Source of the DNA: Hymenopus coronatus
Taxonomy: Eukaryota; Arthropoda; Insecta; Mantodea; Hymenopodidae
Length of the DNA stretch: 64,000 nucleotides
Assembly (NCBI GenBank): GCA_030762935.1
Contig: CM060890.1
Span: forward strand, 61,816,765-61,880,764
Reading direction: 5' to 3'
The translations under genes were made by a program, and so were the position numbers. Under the pieces are notes generated by a model. The model did not search any database. It saw only the letters and a program-made list of their open reading frames with translations, and was not told the DNA's origin. This document shows positions 45,901 to 58,330 of the stretch, piece after piece; within the stretch, counting starts at the first letter, position 1; each line of letters opens with the position of its first letter.

Positions 45901-46414
45901 AAGTTTGAAGCATATGAAATACATAACTGTACAAGATTTTCTTGTGACGTGAAAAACTATGAACAATTACAATAAATATACAGAAAAAATAAGTGAGTGT
46001 AACAACCCACAAATTACTGATCGGAAAGGCCCCAAGTGTAATATTTCAAAATGATGCGCCTTTAAATCAAAAAGACGAAAGGAAGTCAGCACAGAGAGTA
46101 ACCTCTCTTATGAAACATAGAAGTTTCTGATATAACAACCTGGCATTGCTTTACGCTCTATCCCTTATGGTCATGAGAAGAAATATTTATATTTGCTAAA
46201 AATACACTTGTGTTTGCTTACCTTCAAATCCTGTTCTTCTCACCAGCCTAAACGAGAGCAGTAACCACTAAATTATTTTGCAGTAGTTTTTACACTAACT
46301 TATAGCAATATGGCAAACACTAGATGAGATGTCGATTGCGCCGAATAAATGCGCAGTAACAAAATTTGTATTTTGAACAGAATAGCACCGCGAGCGAAAT
46401 AGCCCCGTTCTACC
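45901..46414. other. Spacer, nothing recognised
   Basis: No gene or shared repeat recognised between the coding remnant and the Rep-A composite. Confidence 0.35.
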
Positions 46415-47155
46415 CTATGTGTCTTTCATGTAGAGCTGACTATTTTCGAGATATTCCTTGTTAATTGGTTTCAATTTGGGAAGCACTTATAATTTTCTGT
46501 TACGGATTATCAATTTTGACAAATTCAGCAAAATTCATCCAGATTAAAGTGGCCTTCAGAGGCTCTTTCCAGAAAAATCAACATATACATTTTATTTGTC
46601 AAGCAAGTATCTTAAATATACGGTAATTTAATCAACATCTTTAGATCCATTTTTGAGAATATTAAAGTTTAATTTTTTTCATAAAATATTGGTTTGGGAT
46701 TGGTAAATATTTCTCAATACCATCGTGCCAAAGCCTTGGAAGATAATAAACTTAAATACCAAGTTTGGTACTTTATGGTGTTTATTTTTGGGCTGTTCTG
46801 TCTTTAGACACACACGCAAACACAAGGCCCGCGTCTTGTCCGAGTGGTTAGACCACTCACCTCTTACCAACGTGGCACGGGTTCGATCCCAGGCGACCAT
46901 ATATGGGATTTGTGATTGACAAAGCGGCGCAGGGAGGGTTTTATCCGAGTTCTGCGGTTTCTCTTACCATCGCATTCTACCGGTGCTCTATCTTCATTCC
47001 TTGTATCATAAGTTTCATCGTGTGCGATACTTAAAATCGGGCTTGTAACTCTATCGAAATATAAAAAAAAGACACGTATATACTCATACCTTTTGATAAT
47101 TTTTTTTTCGGACTCAGGGGACCTCAACCTATTTCCGGCGAAATATCGGCATTGA
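46415..47155 (-). repeat. Rep-A composite with internal inversion, carrying a SINE
   Basis: It starts with a short forward late piece (gactattttcgagatattcc to about 46500), then turns into reversed mid and early sequence (aattcagcaaaattcatcca and onward), is interrupted by a SINE at 46826, and resumes reversed at about 47074 (ggactcaggggacctcaacc, tttccggcgaaatatcggca). The turn-round junction is the same as in 26967-28007. Confidence 0.78.
46826..47073 (+). mobile_element. SINE-L copy inside Rep-A
   Basis: Head: cgcgtcttgtccgagtggtt (A box) and cacgggttcgatcccaggcg (B box), both close to consensus. Body: tatgggatttgtgattgaca, gcagggagggttttatccga. An A-rich tail (aaatataaaaaaaag) ends near 47073. 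Best preserved head of this family in the window. Confidence 0.87.
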
Positions 47156-47280
47156 ATTTTTGGGCACGCTTAGCAAATAAGACTACTGTTGGTTGTAATA
47201 AAAGAGAAATCGTCAGCGAATTGTATTACGGCAACAAACGCTTTGGAATGCACGAGTAGATCACTAACCACAATTGGAAA

Positions 47281-47839
47281 TACGAGGGTCATCCATAAAG
47301 TAACGAATGATTTGGCATAACCAAATATTAACAAAATACAACAAGACATAGTTTTATTTAGAAAGTTACAGTATTCTTAATCTATTTGTTAAGGTAATCT
47401 CCACTGTCAAGACATTTATTGTCACGTGGTCTCAGTTTTTCAATGATGTTATAAATATTACACCGAAAAAGAAATAATTCGTTTTGTTTTGTTTGTTTTT
47501 GTTTTTCTTAATGGACAAAGAAGTGTTTGACAAACCGGATTTTATATGTAAATACCGTAATTGTATAGTGATAATGCAATGAACGAGCCTTTAATATATA
47601 TTAAATATATGGCGTATTACGGGTAATCAAGGAAGAAACTTGGTGCACGACAAAGACCTGAGTGGAAGTTATCAATTCTTATGGAGGAGTTGAAAGCAAA
47701 TGTTTATAAAATAATTCAGAAGCATCGGTGTATCACTTGGGTTACCAACTCATGAAGGCCTCAAAGTGGTAGCGACATCTTGGCTCAACTCTTAGCGGTG
47801 GAGGAATACATCATCTGTATTTTCTGAATGGCCCTCGTG
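47281..47839 (-). mobile_element. Deleted mariner element
   Basis: Inverted ends: acgagggtcatccataaagt on the left and the complement of acgagggccattcagaaaat on the right. On the reverse strand near 47395-47460 the frame NIIEKLRPRDNKCLDSGDYL matches the usual C-terminal part of a mariner transposase (KCLxxGGxYVEK-like). The element is about 560 bases, so most of the transposase is deleted; the remainder is not clearly coding. Non-autonomous. Confidence 0.8.
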
Positions 47840-48645
47840 GAAACCGGCCAAGCATTGTGGCCTGTGAAGTAAATTTTTGACGGATCTTTCAGAACTTCTC
47901 TTCCCATTTATTCAATTAAACGGCTACGCTCAATTAAATATGAATGTAAAAATTTAAATTTGTTAATCTATCATTTTATAATTGGCTAATTTAGGTAGTA
48001 AAATTTAGTCGTATGCAGAAAAACCTTTTAATTAGGTCTTGAAACATGTGAAAAGTATAATCTCAATGTTCATATACGTTGTGTATTATACCAAAAGACG
48101 CAACTGCCCCATATATGATGGGTACAGATATCCCTTAGTGCCTAAAATAGTTGTAGCACTCAACGGGGTAATTTCAAGTTATAACTTGCCAATGGAGAAC
48201 ATGGCGAGAGCTACCTCCGTTTTATCCCCCTCAATGAGCGCGAGAGTTTTACTCCTCTCATCTGCTCGTCTTTTCAGCTCTCCCTGTTTCTAACCTGAAA
48301 GCCCTGACATATCGTCTGATTATGCTCATCTTCACTCCCTAAAAGGTTATTTTTTGCTCTATAAATTAGTCCATTTCATTATGCTCTGCAACGATTTCAA
48401 AATCCTCATCCTTCTAAGGTTTGTCACAGTTGTACTGCACAGTTCAACATGAAAAAAACGTTTCGTGCTTGTTCTAACCTACTATCTACATCAACTTGCA
48501 ACTCACCGACAGATCAGTAACTGCTCACAAACAGTTATTTATTTACAACAACTGTAATAATTACCTGCGACAGGGACATATCTCATGCATTTTCCCCCGC
48601 TACTACAAGGTATAGAGTTACGTTTACTCTCGCTAGCACGTATGT
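47840..48645. other. Spacer, nothing recognised
   Basis: AT-rich with short open frames only. No similarity to other parts of the window was noticed. Confidence 0.35.
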
Positions 48646-49028
48646 ATGTATGTATTTTTAGAAAAAGTTGTGTGTGTATATGTGGACAACATAACTCAAA
48701 AACGAAAAGTCTATTAAATATCAAACTTATTTTTTAAGTTCAGTGTCTTCCAAGGTGTGATACGGAAATTTTCAGAAATATCCCTCCCGCCCTCACCCTA
48801 ACTATCCTCTACATAATAAAATTTTGTTTTCTCTACACTGGCTCTAACGATTTCAATTAAAATGCCAGATGCTAAGTATCTCTTTATGACAAAATGTGTA
48901 TCTAAAATTTTCTAGGGATGGCCTCTGAAGACTACTTCTTTCTGGATAACTTTTGCGTAACTTTTGTGTAAGCAGTAAACTGTAAGAGACAGACAAACTT
49001 ACTACACAAAAAATGTGAGTATCGTTAA

Positions 49029-49074
<46 letters not shown>

Positions 49075-49430
49075 TTTTTATAGAGTTAGCCGCTACTAAG
49101 ATATTCCATGTTGTTGGTTCATTTTAAGTTACCTACTTAAACTTTTCTCAAATGGGAAATCGTCTTTCTTTTCGTCTCCTTTTGTTTTCTTTTAGCAAGC
49201 AAAGAGTACCGAATTCCAATTGTTTGACATTGAGAATGGCTTTTAAAATATTTGACAAACGTTATAGCATAGTACACACTTTTACTTCTATTACAAAGAA
49301 TCAAGTAAGAAGACCAGTTTTGCCAATGTTTATCTCAATTAGCATGTGTAGATAAAACAATTTCATGTAAGAAACGTCTGTTTACGGTAAAGCCAGAGAA
49401 AGTCGTGTAAATGGAACACATATTTTTTAA
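48646..49430 (+). repeat. Rep-A copy, 5'-truncated
   Basis: Begins tatgtatttttagaaaaagt and ends agagaaagtcgtgtaaatgg, then a T-run. The 3' cassette is of the stem-loop subfamily (gtaagaaacgtctgtttacg). A perfect TA tract of about 40 bases (49032-49071) replaces the region that is tatgtcatatac in other copies. Confidence 0.88.
49032..49071. repeat. (TA)n microsatellite inside Rep-A
   Basis: An uninterrupted run of about 20 TA units. It grew from a TA-rich position of the Rep-A late region. Confidence 0.95.
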
Positions 49431-49649
49431 AAGAAAATCATATGTGAATTTAAACAATGTAAAAACAATTATATTCAAATATCTATATCCCCCATTTTCA
49501 ATTAAACAGGCAAGGGCAGAATGAAAGTATCTTTGAATGGATACGCATTCTAACAGAAATTTTCTAGTATTATTCAAAAATGTAATGTATGTGACTGGAT
49601 CATGATCTATTTAACTGACAAACGGCTCCCTCATGTTTTCCCTTGGCCT

Positions 49650-50303
49650 ATTACAAAAAAATTGATTAAATACCAAACTTGATATCTATATTCCAAGGAT
49701 GTGACATGAGGATTTACTAGAAAATCCTCCAAATTAAACTACCTTTATATGCAAACATTTTCGAATTATTTTATATTTCCAAAATTATATCTAACGTTTT
49801 TATTAGGCTTAAATTATTAAAGTAATTTATGTAATAAAATGTATATCTTGAATTTTATAGGAAGATCCTTTAAAGTCTTCTTTTTTTTGAATGAATTACA
49901 TGAATGCAAACTGTAAGATATACTCAAAAGATTAGTCTACAAAAATGAAGATCTCTTGAAACAGACAATTTATGTCATGTAATCCTTTTTGTAGTGTTAA
50001 CGATTTCCGGTATATGTTATTGGTCTCTATTTTAGAATGCTGACACATACTGTTCTCAAACAGGAAGTTTGTTTTACTCCGAACCATACAAAGATTAGCG
50101 AATTTTCATTCCATATCTACAGCTTTAAAAATATTTGAGTATAGATAAATCTATTGTAATACCTGATTTCCCTTCTACTTACAAGGAATTAAGTAATAAG
50201 TCAACGTTTATCTCGATTAGGATGAATTAGATTGAAGAATAATCTTTTTAGCAGAACATTTTGCTACAGAATAGAGTCATGAGTGTAACATCTGATTTTT
50301 TTT
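49650..50303 (+). repeat. Rep-A copy, 5'-truncated, decayed
   Basis: Begins near ttacaaaaaaattgattaaa with the taccaaacttgatat block, keeps atgtatatcttgaattttat and ends atagagtcatgagtgtaaca then a T-run. The 5' hairpin and early third are absent. Confidence 0.8.
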
Positions 50304-51304
50304 TCTTTGACAGCAAATAAAAATCATTCACTATCCGATAAACCAAAAGGGGTTTAAGAAACATATGAATTTTTTTTTAAAAATAATTAAGCATGTGATA
50401 AGTTTGTCAAAATTATTTCATATTATGCTGTTTATCTTTTCATAGTATTTACCTGATAAAATTTTAACTACAAAGTGCAAAAATAGATTCCTTTTTTACC
50501 GTGTATTCAGTTAAAACGTATTGCTTTCTTAGGCACACTGGAATGAATATAAACAATAAACTTATAAACTTTATTCCGCTAGAGTTAAAAGAACCAACAT
50601 TACTATGCTTTTAAAACTAACTTTAAAAACTCTATATTTTGCTACATTAGTATATAGGATTACTAGATAGGAATTGAGAGAAGGGTGCAGCGAATAACAT
50701 CCTGTACATGTATTTTAACAATATTGTCAATGGGTTGTACAACCAGAGCAGCATGTACCCGAGCACCAGCTGCGTGTAAACAGTGAACCCTTCGCTTTAC
50801 AAGCAATAACGTAGATTGCTTTACATCATTCCACCAAATGCAAACAGGCTATGCTAACCTTTGGATATATAACGCTTATATTTTTAGATTATGAGCGGGA
50901 ACATGGCGACTTTTAAAAATATTTACAGATTAGCCTAGAACAATGTTGACAAAAGGTAATGGAACAATGTCCATAATAAAGGATGCTTCTCTGTAATGAC
51001 AAAGGAAACTTTTACTTTGAATACAGATGTTTGCTCATTAGCACAATTTTTAAACTAATTAATAATCTACTCATATAATTTATTAAAGTTTGATAAACAT
51101 GATCATAATGCATACATACTTCCTACTTTAGTGTACTTGATACAAAACTTCATGTGGTGATTTCACCATTTTTTTTACGTCATGAAGTCAGGAGTGAAAA
51201 AGAAAAACGAAAAATCACTACATAGAAGGATTTGATGCTGAAGTTCAGCACGAATAGCTAAGAAAAGCTCACACACCAAACCAGCCTGAGAACGGAAATA
51301 AAAA
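50304..51304. other. Spacer, nothing recognised
   Basis: AT-rich. A GC-richer part at 50690-50790 has no frame of note. Confidence 0.35.
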
Positions 51305-51540
51305 TAGTAATTTTTATTTTGTCACATATGTCTAGCGTTTTTGATAAAAACACGCCATATTTAAGGCATTTTCATGACAAAGTGTATGTCTTGAATTCTC
51401 TGAGAATATATTGTAAATACTCTTTATCCGAATTTCTTTTATACAACTGCTAAATCATAATTATGATTTACATTTATAAAATGTAAATCTCGTTAAAGCA
51501 TGTAATCTATGACAAATTAGGATTTTGTAGTGTTAAACCC
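51305..51540 (+). repeat. Rep-A middle fragment
   Basis: Matches only the middle: gtctagcgtttttgataaaa, catgacaaagtgtatgtctt, gaattctctgagaatat, aaatctcgttaaagcatgta. Both ends missing. Confidence 0.65.
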
Positions 51541-51554
51541 CCTCTTTCACTCAC

Positions 51555-51608
51555 GCTCTCTCTCTCTCTCACACACACATATATTCACTCTCTCTCTCTC
51601 TATATATC
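51555..51608. repeat. CT/CA microsatellite
   Basis: Runs of CT, then CA, then CT again, then TA, next to the end of a Rep-A fragment. Confidence 0.9.
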
Positions 51609-52521
51609 TTTACCGCCGTTGCATTGCTATATCTCATATCAAAGATGGAGGTAAGCCTAACGAGGAAACGAACTGATAATGAAACGAGATCATGGCAAAC
51701 TTAAAAGGTAGAATGACCCCCTCGAAAAGGTTAATACTTAAAACTTGAGAATCAAACAGAACATATGTTGGTATATAGAACAGAGCTGCTGATCTAATAT
51801 AGGGCTTTATTATTGGCAAATTCTCCGTTAAAGCTCGTTGCTTCTAAGGTTTTTCAAACCGATTATATGTGGTGGGAGGTGGAAAGTGCAAATAATTTTA
51901 TATTTAATACAGCACATTGCGTTTAAAGCATAAATATGTTCTCATTTTGTCCGCTCACGAATGATATTGTCAAAAATGATACATAAGTGCTACTGTCTAA
52001 TGTGTTTTAAACGGCCTATGTTATGCCTTCCTGTCTCATAACGGCCAGCTGTTGTGGTTAGTACAACTCGTACACCTCGAGCTGCATTCATGCGAGTCAC
52101 AATTAGGGAACGTGGGACCGATTTAGTCGCAAACTTTCCTTTACACAATGAATGACTTTATATATGCCTAATTACCAGATATTCATTTAATTTATGTCGC
52201 AACCTTGGACTTTGCTAATCCGAGGGAGTGGGTGTGTGGCGATAATTTTCCCCAAAGTCTAAGTTAACTGCAGTGTGCCAAAGGATCTGTGACGCAAGTT
52301 ATGTTAATTCTCGATTTGAAGGTCTTTTGCTGAGGTATGTAAAAGCAATTAAGATGATTATGTAATTTAAGGAACGGCAATGCAAATGCTTACATTTTGG
52401 TTTAAGCTATATATTTGTTCAGTAAAACAAAATTTAAGTAAGGTATAATAAGGCCATTTTGTTCAACATTTTAAGTTTAACACTGAATACACTGTGAATG
52501 TGTATGGTTATGTAGATTGAA
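51609..52521. other. Spacer, nothing recognised
   Basis: Mostly unique AT-rich sequence. A tRNA-like trace near 52040-52100 is too weak to call. Confidence 0.35.
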
Positions 52522-52669
52522 GTTTCAGAGCGATCAATATTCTTCACTCACATCACACCACGTATGTCGGGCAGGGCAAATAAAAGGCGGAGGAGAGTCA
52601 ACCGCGTGACCTGTTACGTAATCAGTCGCCGAACTTAATTGGACTGCAAACAATGTATCGCTCTGAAAC
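52522..52669. repeat. Perfect 13-base inverted repeat around a GC-richer core
   Basis: gtttcagagcgat at 52522-52534 and atcgctctgaaac at 52657-52669 are exact complements. The 122 bases between are richer in GC than the flanks. It could be a very small MITE or a large stem-loop. Confidence 0.6.
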
Positions 52670-52713
52670 GCTGATACAAATATTTTCAGTTATTTATTTC
52701 TCGCTCTGTATAT

Positions 52714-53115
52714 ACAGACTGTTAGGTGTACAAGTGTAGGAATTTTTATTACTAATTGAAGACAATGATCAACATTACATCAATACCTACTTCATTTGCG
52801 GATTAATACTTTTACTTATTGAGAGTAGTATATTTTCAGGTTGTGTAGTACCTCTAAATAGGTGTGGCACACACAACACAGGTGTTTATTTTTCCTGAGA
52901 CTGCGGTTCGGAAGGCGTAACGTTAAGTGAGAAGGTATCGTTATAACGAATGTTGTATCAAAGCATGTGTTTGAATGTGTTCCACAAGACCAATGACATT
53001 ACACTACGTAGCCCATCAGGTTATGTATTGATGTGTGAAGACGTGGAAGATAAACAGAGTCTATACTGACAGGCGTTTCATTTCGCTGCGCAGTTAAGAC
53101 AGGGTAAAACACATT
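52714..53115 (+). repeat. Dispersed repeat C, copy 2
   Basis: Matches 28464-28855 in order, starting acagactgttaggtgtacaa and passing through caggtgtttatttttcctga, cgtaacgttaagtg, taacgaatgttg, ctgacaggcg and tttcgctgcgcagttaa. The start resembles the left ends of some mariner elements, but no transposase is seen. Confidence 0.65.
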
Positions 53116-55380
53116 AGGTATTAAATTATATACTGGTTTATGGGAACACTGTTAAGATGAATGGTGTGTTGATGATTTTTCTAAAGTGGAAACACATTAA
53201 AGTACATAAATAACCTGTATCCCGTACGACCTGTATGTTTTATATGTATTATGTGTATATTAAGAGAAATGTAGACGATTACGAAAACTTTTCATAATAA
53301 TCCAAAAAGTTATGCAGTTGTTTACCTGACAAAGTAGGGAACTTAATGTGTCAAATTTAAGACACAAGTTCTAATGGTACTGAAGAAAAAATGTCTCTAT
53401 AAGTTCCAAGATTATTGGTACAGTTTTAAATATTACAAAATTTCATTTGGGTTAACTATAGAATGCATTAATGTTTTTAGCAACAGACATGTCTGTCTCT
53501 CTATCTGTCTGTTTCTCTGTCAGTTTATTAAATTATCTATTCAAAGCTATATAAATTAGGCACCACGATCTTAATTTATCTTTTCTTTTCTATATTATGG
53601 CTAGATAAGCTACATAAAATAATTTACTCAAGGTTTCTCCTAGGAAAATTCTTGGGAGCTTATTTGATTTCTATGTTCTAAAGTAAGGTCCTTGTTAACA
53701 TTAAACAATGAGGAATACTATAACTTTCTTGCACCTATAATAGTTGGAGATTCTTCTGTTAATTATGCATTTAAATCCAGCCGTATTGTTACTCGTTTTA
53801 AAATAATTTTATTCCTCTGTTTAAGGGACATGGAATCCTCCTTTCTCAAGTATTTCCGTAATAAGTTTCTATGCCTATTTTAAGAATCTCTTAAAATGTT
53901 TAGAAGTGCAAAGTTCAAAGTAGCTAAATGAAATATTTAAATGCTAGCTGACTTTTTTGTGAGGATTTTTAGTTTTGCATCAACAGATAAACGTTTCAGT
54001 TTTACAAATTTACTCTTTTATAAGCTACTGTATACAGAGTAAAAAGAAATATGGAGTTTATAGAGAAACATCTTTGTATGTTTTAAATGATAAGACTCAT
54101 TTTTGTTATTAATGGGTCTTGAGTACAGTTGGTAAACAGGTTTCCAAGATCCTGAAAATATGTTGATTTTTCTTTACAGCAAGACTTCTAGTATTCTTTT
54201 CATTATTTAGGATTTCACAGTCCAACCACTTCACTCTCTCCGTCCACAGCATATTTGAATTTTAATGCTTCTTATAAGTTTCCTTCTTCCAGTACTTGGG
54301 TGTGTTCATACCATAAACTTATTTTATTTATTTATTTTAATTTCTTGTTATTGATTTTAAAAAAGTTCAGTTCTAAGCGAATTTTGTTATCCCACTATAC
54401 CAGGTGGTTCACCCGTCCCTTATTTTCTGGTTTTATGCAACCTAATATCATAGACTTTGCCGTTACAAGTTATATCTAAAGAGTGGCGTTATTGATTAAC
54501 TCGCGGAGTTAGTATGAGTTCTAAGATGCTCGTTTCATGTGCCAATCTTGCCAAAACATTGACAATTTTTCCCCGCTTGCTTTCCTCCTGATTTTGACAC
54601 AAAGCTAAATGCGATATCGGAGCACTTTTTAATTTGCTTATTTATTTCTTTTTTGTTTCTCTTTATTTATGTTTATAATAATTTTATCAGTCCAGTTACC
54701 GGAAATACAAATGAAAATGAATATTGTTAAGACATAATCATTCAGCTTCCTCTAAATATGCAGGTATTATTACAATGTTTTAAAACCAATATAGGCATTT
54801 CAAACAATACTACAGAACCAGGTCCATTTTCAGGGTATCTCTAAAACGAAAAATTCACAAAATACCTAGGCTGACAATCACAAACTGTGCCAAATACATA
54901 GGTATTCACCAATACTTTCAGTTGAAAAGAAAATTAGGTTTAATACCCATAACTTAAACATCTCAATATCCATATCTACATATTTACTTCGTGTATTTGT
55001 ATCTAATGGGGAATGTCTAGACCTAAAGTGTCTTCCGGTAGTATTCGCTAAGCTACTGGGAATTCCAGCTGACAAAATGCTGTAGAGAGCTTTCTCTAAC
55101 TATGAAGAACAATCGAAACAGTGTTCTAGTATTTTGAAATTGTTTTATTAACTTTATGTGTTTTGAAAATTTTCTTTATTATTTAAAGTCTTAGTGAAGT
55201 TCCTTTTTCAAAATAATTACAAGAAAATTAAGAATCGAAGACTGAAAATACCTAAAATGAACTGTCGTTTGTTCTTCCTTCATATACCTTTTTCTCTACT
55301 CCTAAAAGTATTAGAGTGACAAACACTGAACTAACTTTACACCTCAATGGATAGTACATAAAGAAGAAAAAAAGTGCACG
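53116..55380. other. Long AT-rich spacer, nothing recognised
   Basis: No Rep-A, SINE or LINE was recognised over more than 2 kb. Several open frames of 61-74 codons are AT-driven (many Phe, Ile, Tyr, Leu). This and 15504-19459 are the quietest parts of the window. Confidence 0.4.
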
Positions 55381-55462
55381 CAGACTGTGGGACTCGAACC
55401 GCTGACACGGTGGCGGTAATGAGGGAACATGAAATTAACCAGTTGAGCTACAACCACTGCAC
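55381..55462 (-). repeat. tRNA-derived sequence, probable SINE head
   Basis: Reverse strand: gcagtggttgtagctcaact, ggttaat (A box and D-arm) and, downstream, agcggttcgagtcccacagt (perfect B box). The acceptor arms do not pair and the anticodon arm is poor, so it is not a working tRNA. No second copy of the adjoining body was seen. Confidence 0.55.
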
Positions 55463-57160
55463 CCGCTTGCTGCGTTAAAACTTGCAGGTATAGTGTCACA
55501 CATGTCTCCCTCTCCGCTTCTGATCTCTTTATAACAGTTGCGGACTTCTTTTTGTAGCTTAAGCCGTGCATTTATCCTTCATTCATTATAATTTACATTG
55601 CAGAACATGTGACAGCGATCCTATTGATATTACCTACATGCACTGTAACAAGAGTTGTTAAGCGTATGCTTTTGGAATAGACGTAACTATTGCTGCTAAT
55701 GTCTATTTTCCGCTAAAGAGCAGGCTAGATTTGCATGATCACCAAATGAACAAAAAGCACGGTAATTTCGACCCTATTACTTTCAGAATATGAAGTGTTG
55801 CCAGTCTCCAAAAATAATAAGGTACAGCTGAACAACCTTGTATACATCCCATTTTCTTAAGCATTACATTTATACTCCTCCTATTCAGCTGATAATGAAA
55901 TTACGCAATTCATTAATCGGATAACGTTATATTACTATATTGATAAACTATAAAGCTTACGCAATTTTATACTGTGTGGTTACAAATACTTTGAGATGCC
56001 TTGCCAAATTATTCATATTTGCACTGATTTTTAAGGTACACCAATATACTTTAGACTGAATCCTTTCTACTATGGGCCACTTGAAAGCAGACTTATTGAA
56101 AATTCTATAGTGTTGCATTTTTCATCGCATATACGTATTCAAATATTCCGTACCACTGCAACGCAAAAATTTCTACGTGTTTTATTCTAAGTATCATTTT
56201 ATAGAATTGTAATTAGAACAAATTTTAGAGTATTTTTTAAAAAAAATGCTACCAGAGCTGAGTATGTTGTATTGCAACGATTTACTATATGTTTTAAGTA
56301 ACATTTAAGCAAGACGTTCTAGTAGAAGAAATTCATCCTTTGAAAGATTCGAAAAGGCCCACCAAAGAGATGTTTTCCTCGTTGTAAATCAGCGCCTATT
56401 TTCACTCCGCATCACAAGCTCCAATAAAACTATACAGAAGAAAGGAAAGAAAGTGAAACGGAAGGAAAAAAGGGGAAATGAAAGAAAAGTAGTTGGAAGA
56501 AAGAAAAAAAAGAAGAAAACGGGAGATGTATGCACTAGACAGACTCAGAAGAACGGAACTGAACTTTAGATTATGGAAGGGGAAAGTGCGTGTGTGTAAG
56601 GAAAAGAAGATGTATCTTGCGACATATTTTTGCGCGGATTTGTGGATCTCAAACGTTTGCAACCTGGAGCAGGATGATTGCACCGCATGATCGCTTGCTA
56701 GTTTCCTGGATAAGTTCTTCGACTTTTTCTCATTTTATCCCCCCCGCTTTTTCTTTTCTTCTGCAGTTCTTTTCCCGAAATTGTGCATCAACATGGACAG
56801 AGGAAGCGATAGTATATTACGAGAAAAAGAGCTCAACGAAATCAAAGGAAAACACATAAAGTGAGATTAAATTTATGTTCTAGTGGAGAAAGAGTGAGCC
56901 TTGGACTGTGTTCAATATTGTTAAGAGAGGGGCCTGAAAAGCCGCTGAATAGACCGTTAGATCTTTTTACAGCATCTCCCGGTCCTGAATTTACTTTCCT
57001 AAACTGTAGTGATAAATAATGTTACAAAGCTTAATGTCTATTTTGATGTATTTTATTTTTATCACTTTAAGGAAAAGCGTTGGTGAAATTGGATGGCCAT
57101 ATGCCAAAGAGGACTAAATGTTATATAGTCTATAATTTAACATCTTTTGATGTGTTAATA
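55463..57160. other. Spacer with purine-rich tract
   Basis: A purine-rich stretch at 56430-56520 (gaaaggaaagaaagtgaaac-like) produces opposite open frames of 65-93 codons that are compositional artefacts. No recognised element. Confidence 0.4.
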
Positions 57161-57560
57161 TCTGATGTGTTCCATTCACATGACTTCCTCTACTTAATCA
57201 CAACATACTGTTCTTACGAAAGCTTTTTATTCCATTTGTGTTATACATTATTTAGAATTTATACATTAGCAGAAATGGTTTTATTACTTAGCTCCCTGTA
57301 AATGGAAAGGAAATAAGGGGTTGTACTTGAATGAAATAGTAAAATATTTTAAAAGCTGTTAGCTATGCAATTGAAGTTCTCTTTGAATGAAGAAGTGAAT
57401 AACAAAATCTCATTTGAAAAAGGTCTAAGTATTGGATTTTTTTAAAATCAATAATAAGGAAATACTTAACTCCACATAAACTAATCTAGAATGAAAATGC
57501 TATTTCCAGAAAATTCAATCTAGAACTTTCACCTGTGATTTAAATATTTTAGCTCTTTAT
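57161..57560 (-). repeat. Rep-A 3' half, reversed
   Basis: Plus strand reads tctgatgtgttccattcaca, tgacttcctctac, then complements of the late part (ttagcagaaatggttttatt, ggaaataaggggttgtactt). It fades near 57560 in the middle of the element. The rest of the same copy may be the piece at 58150. Confidence 0.8.
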
Positions 57561-57629
57561 TGCATGCATTATTTTGATACATATACCGTTCTTCCTCTAA
57601 TTCGCATACCGGTACCCTTACACCGGCTC

Positions 57630-57725
57630 CTCAAACGAACCGACTTGAATAGCCGTGATCGTTAGTGCGATACGAAATGGACTGGTCATCCATTCAAAGC
57701 GAGTTCCGAGTCTCAGTGACCGCAG
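57630..57725 (+). repeat. Possible tRNA-derived insert
   Basis: gaatagccgtgatcgttagt and aagcgagttccgagtctcag look like an A box and a weak B box. It lies between two Rep-A pieces in the same orientation, so it may belong to the sequence that split them. Confidence 0.3.
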
Positions 57726-58149
57726 TCAAATGTACCTGTGCTAAAGGATGGGGAGGGCTCAAGTAAAATAACCGGTGTGATGTCACGCTTGGATGCTCAC
57801 GGGTTTATATTCGACTGCAGTTGTATGGATGTTGCTCTTTTTAATAAAGAAAACTACAGTTTCATTTCAAAACCATGCATAATTTTACAATATAAAACAG
57901 CTATTACTAGCCTTATGTTATTGCTAAAGGTTAGTGCAATATGAAATTAGATTTAGCTTTGATTACCATCTTGTTGCGCAAGTGAAACACGATATAATAA
58001 AGAGACAAGCATATGGTATTCTTATCAAAATCAAATTTCAGCGTTTTGAATAATCAAAATATTGAATGTAAAAGATAGCTAGGGGCATTACGTTTAAATT
58101 TCCGTGTTGTATTCCTGAAATAGAGATATTTAACGGAGTTTTGAGTTAC

Positions 58150-58330
58150 GCTGTTCAGAACACACAGTAACACATACACAAACACACACATACCTTTTTA
58201 TTTATTTATTATTTTTTTTTTTTTCAAATTCAGGGCATTTCAACTTCCGTTTACATCTCGACATTGAATTTTCAGGTGGCATGCACTAGTTCTCTACCTA
58301 CTATGCACATAGTACGTTGCAGAAAGATTT
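58150..58330 (-). repeat. Rep-A 5' part, reversed
   Basis: Reverse strand reads gcaacgtactatgtgcatag, taggtagagaac, then acggaagttgaaatgccctg, the start of Rep-A, followed by a CA/GT tract. It ends near 58150. The 5' hairpin is recognisable but weakened. Confidence 0.7.

Noticed and set aside
52040..52100. tRNA-like head
   Set aside because: Similarity is limited to a few bases of the A box. No B box.
55381..55462. A functional tRNA gene
   Set aside because: A and B boxes are good but the acceptor and anticodon arms do not pair. A SINE head is the better explanation; the same holds for the heads at 36128, 40604 and 46826.
56430..56690. Overlapping frames of 65-93 codons
   Set aside because: A purine-rich tract makes frames of Lys/Arg/Glu on one strand and Phe/Leu/Ser on the other. 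Composition only.
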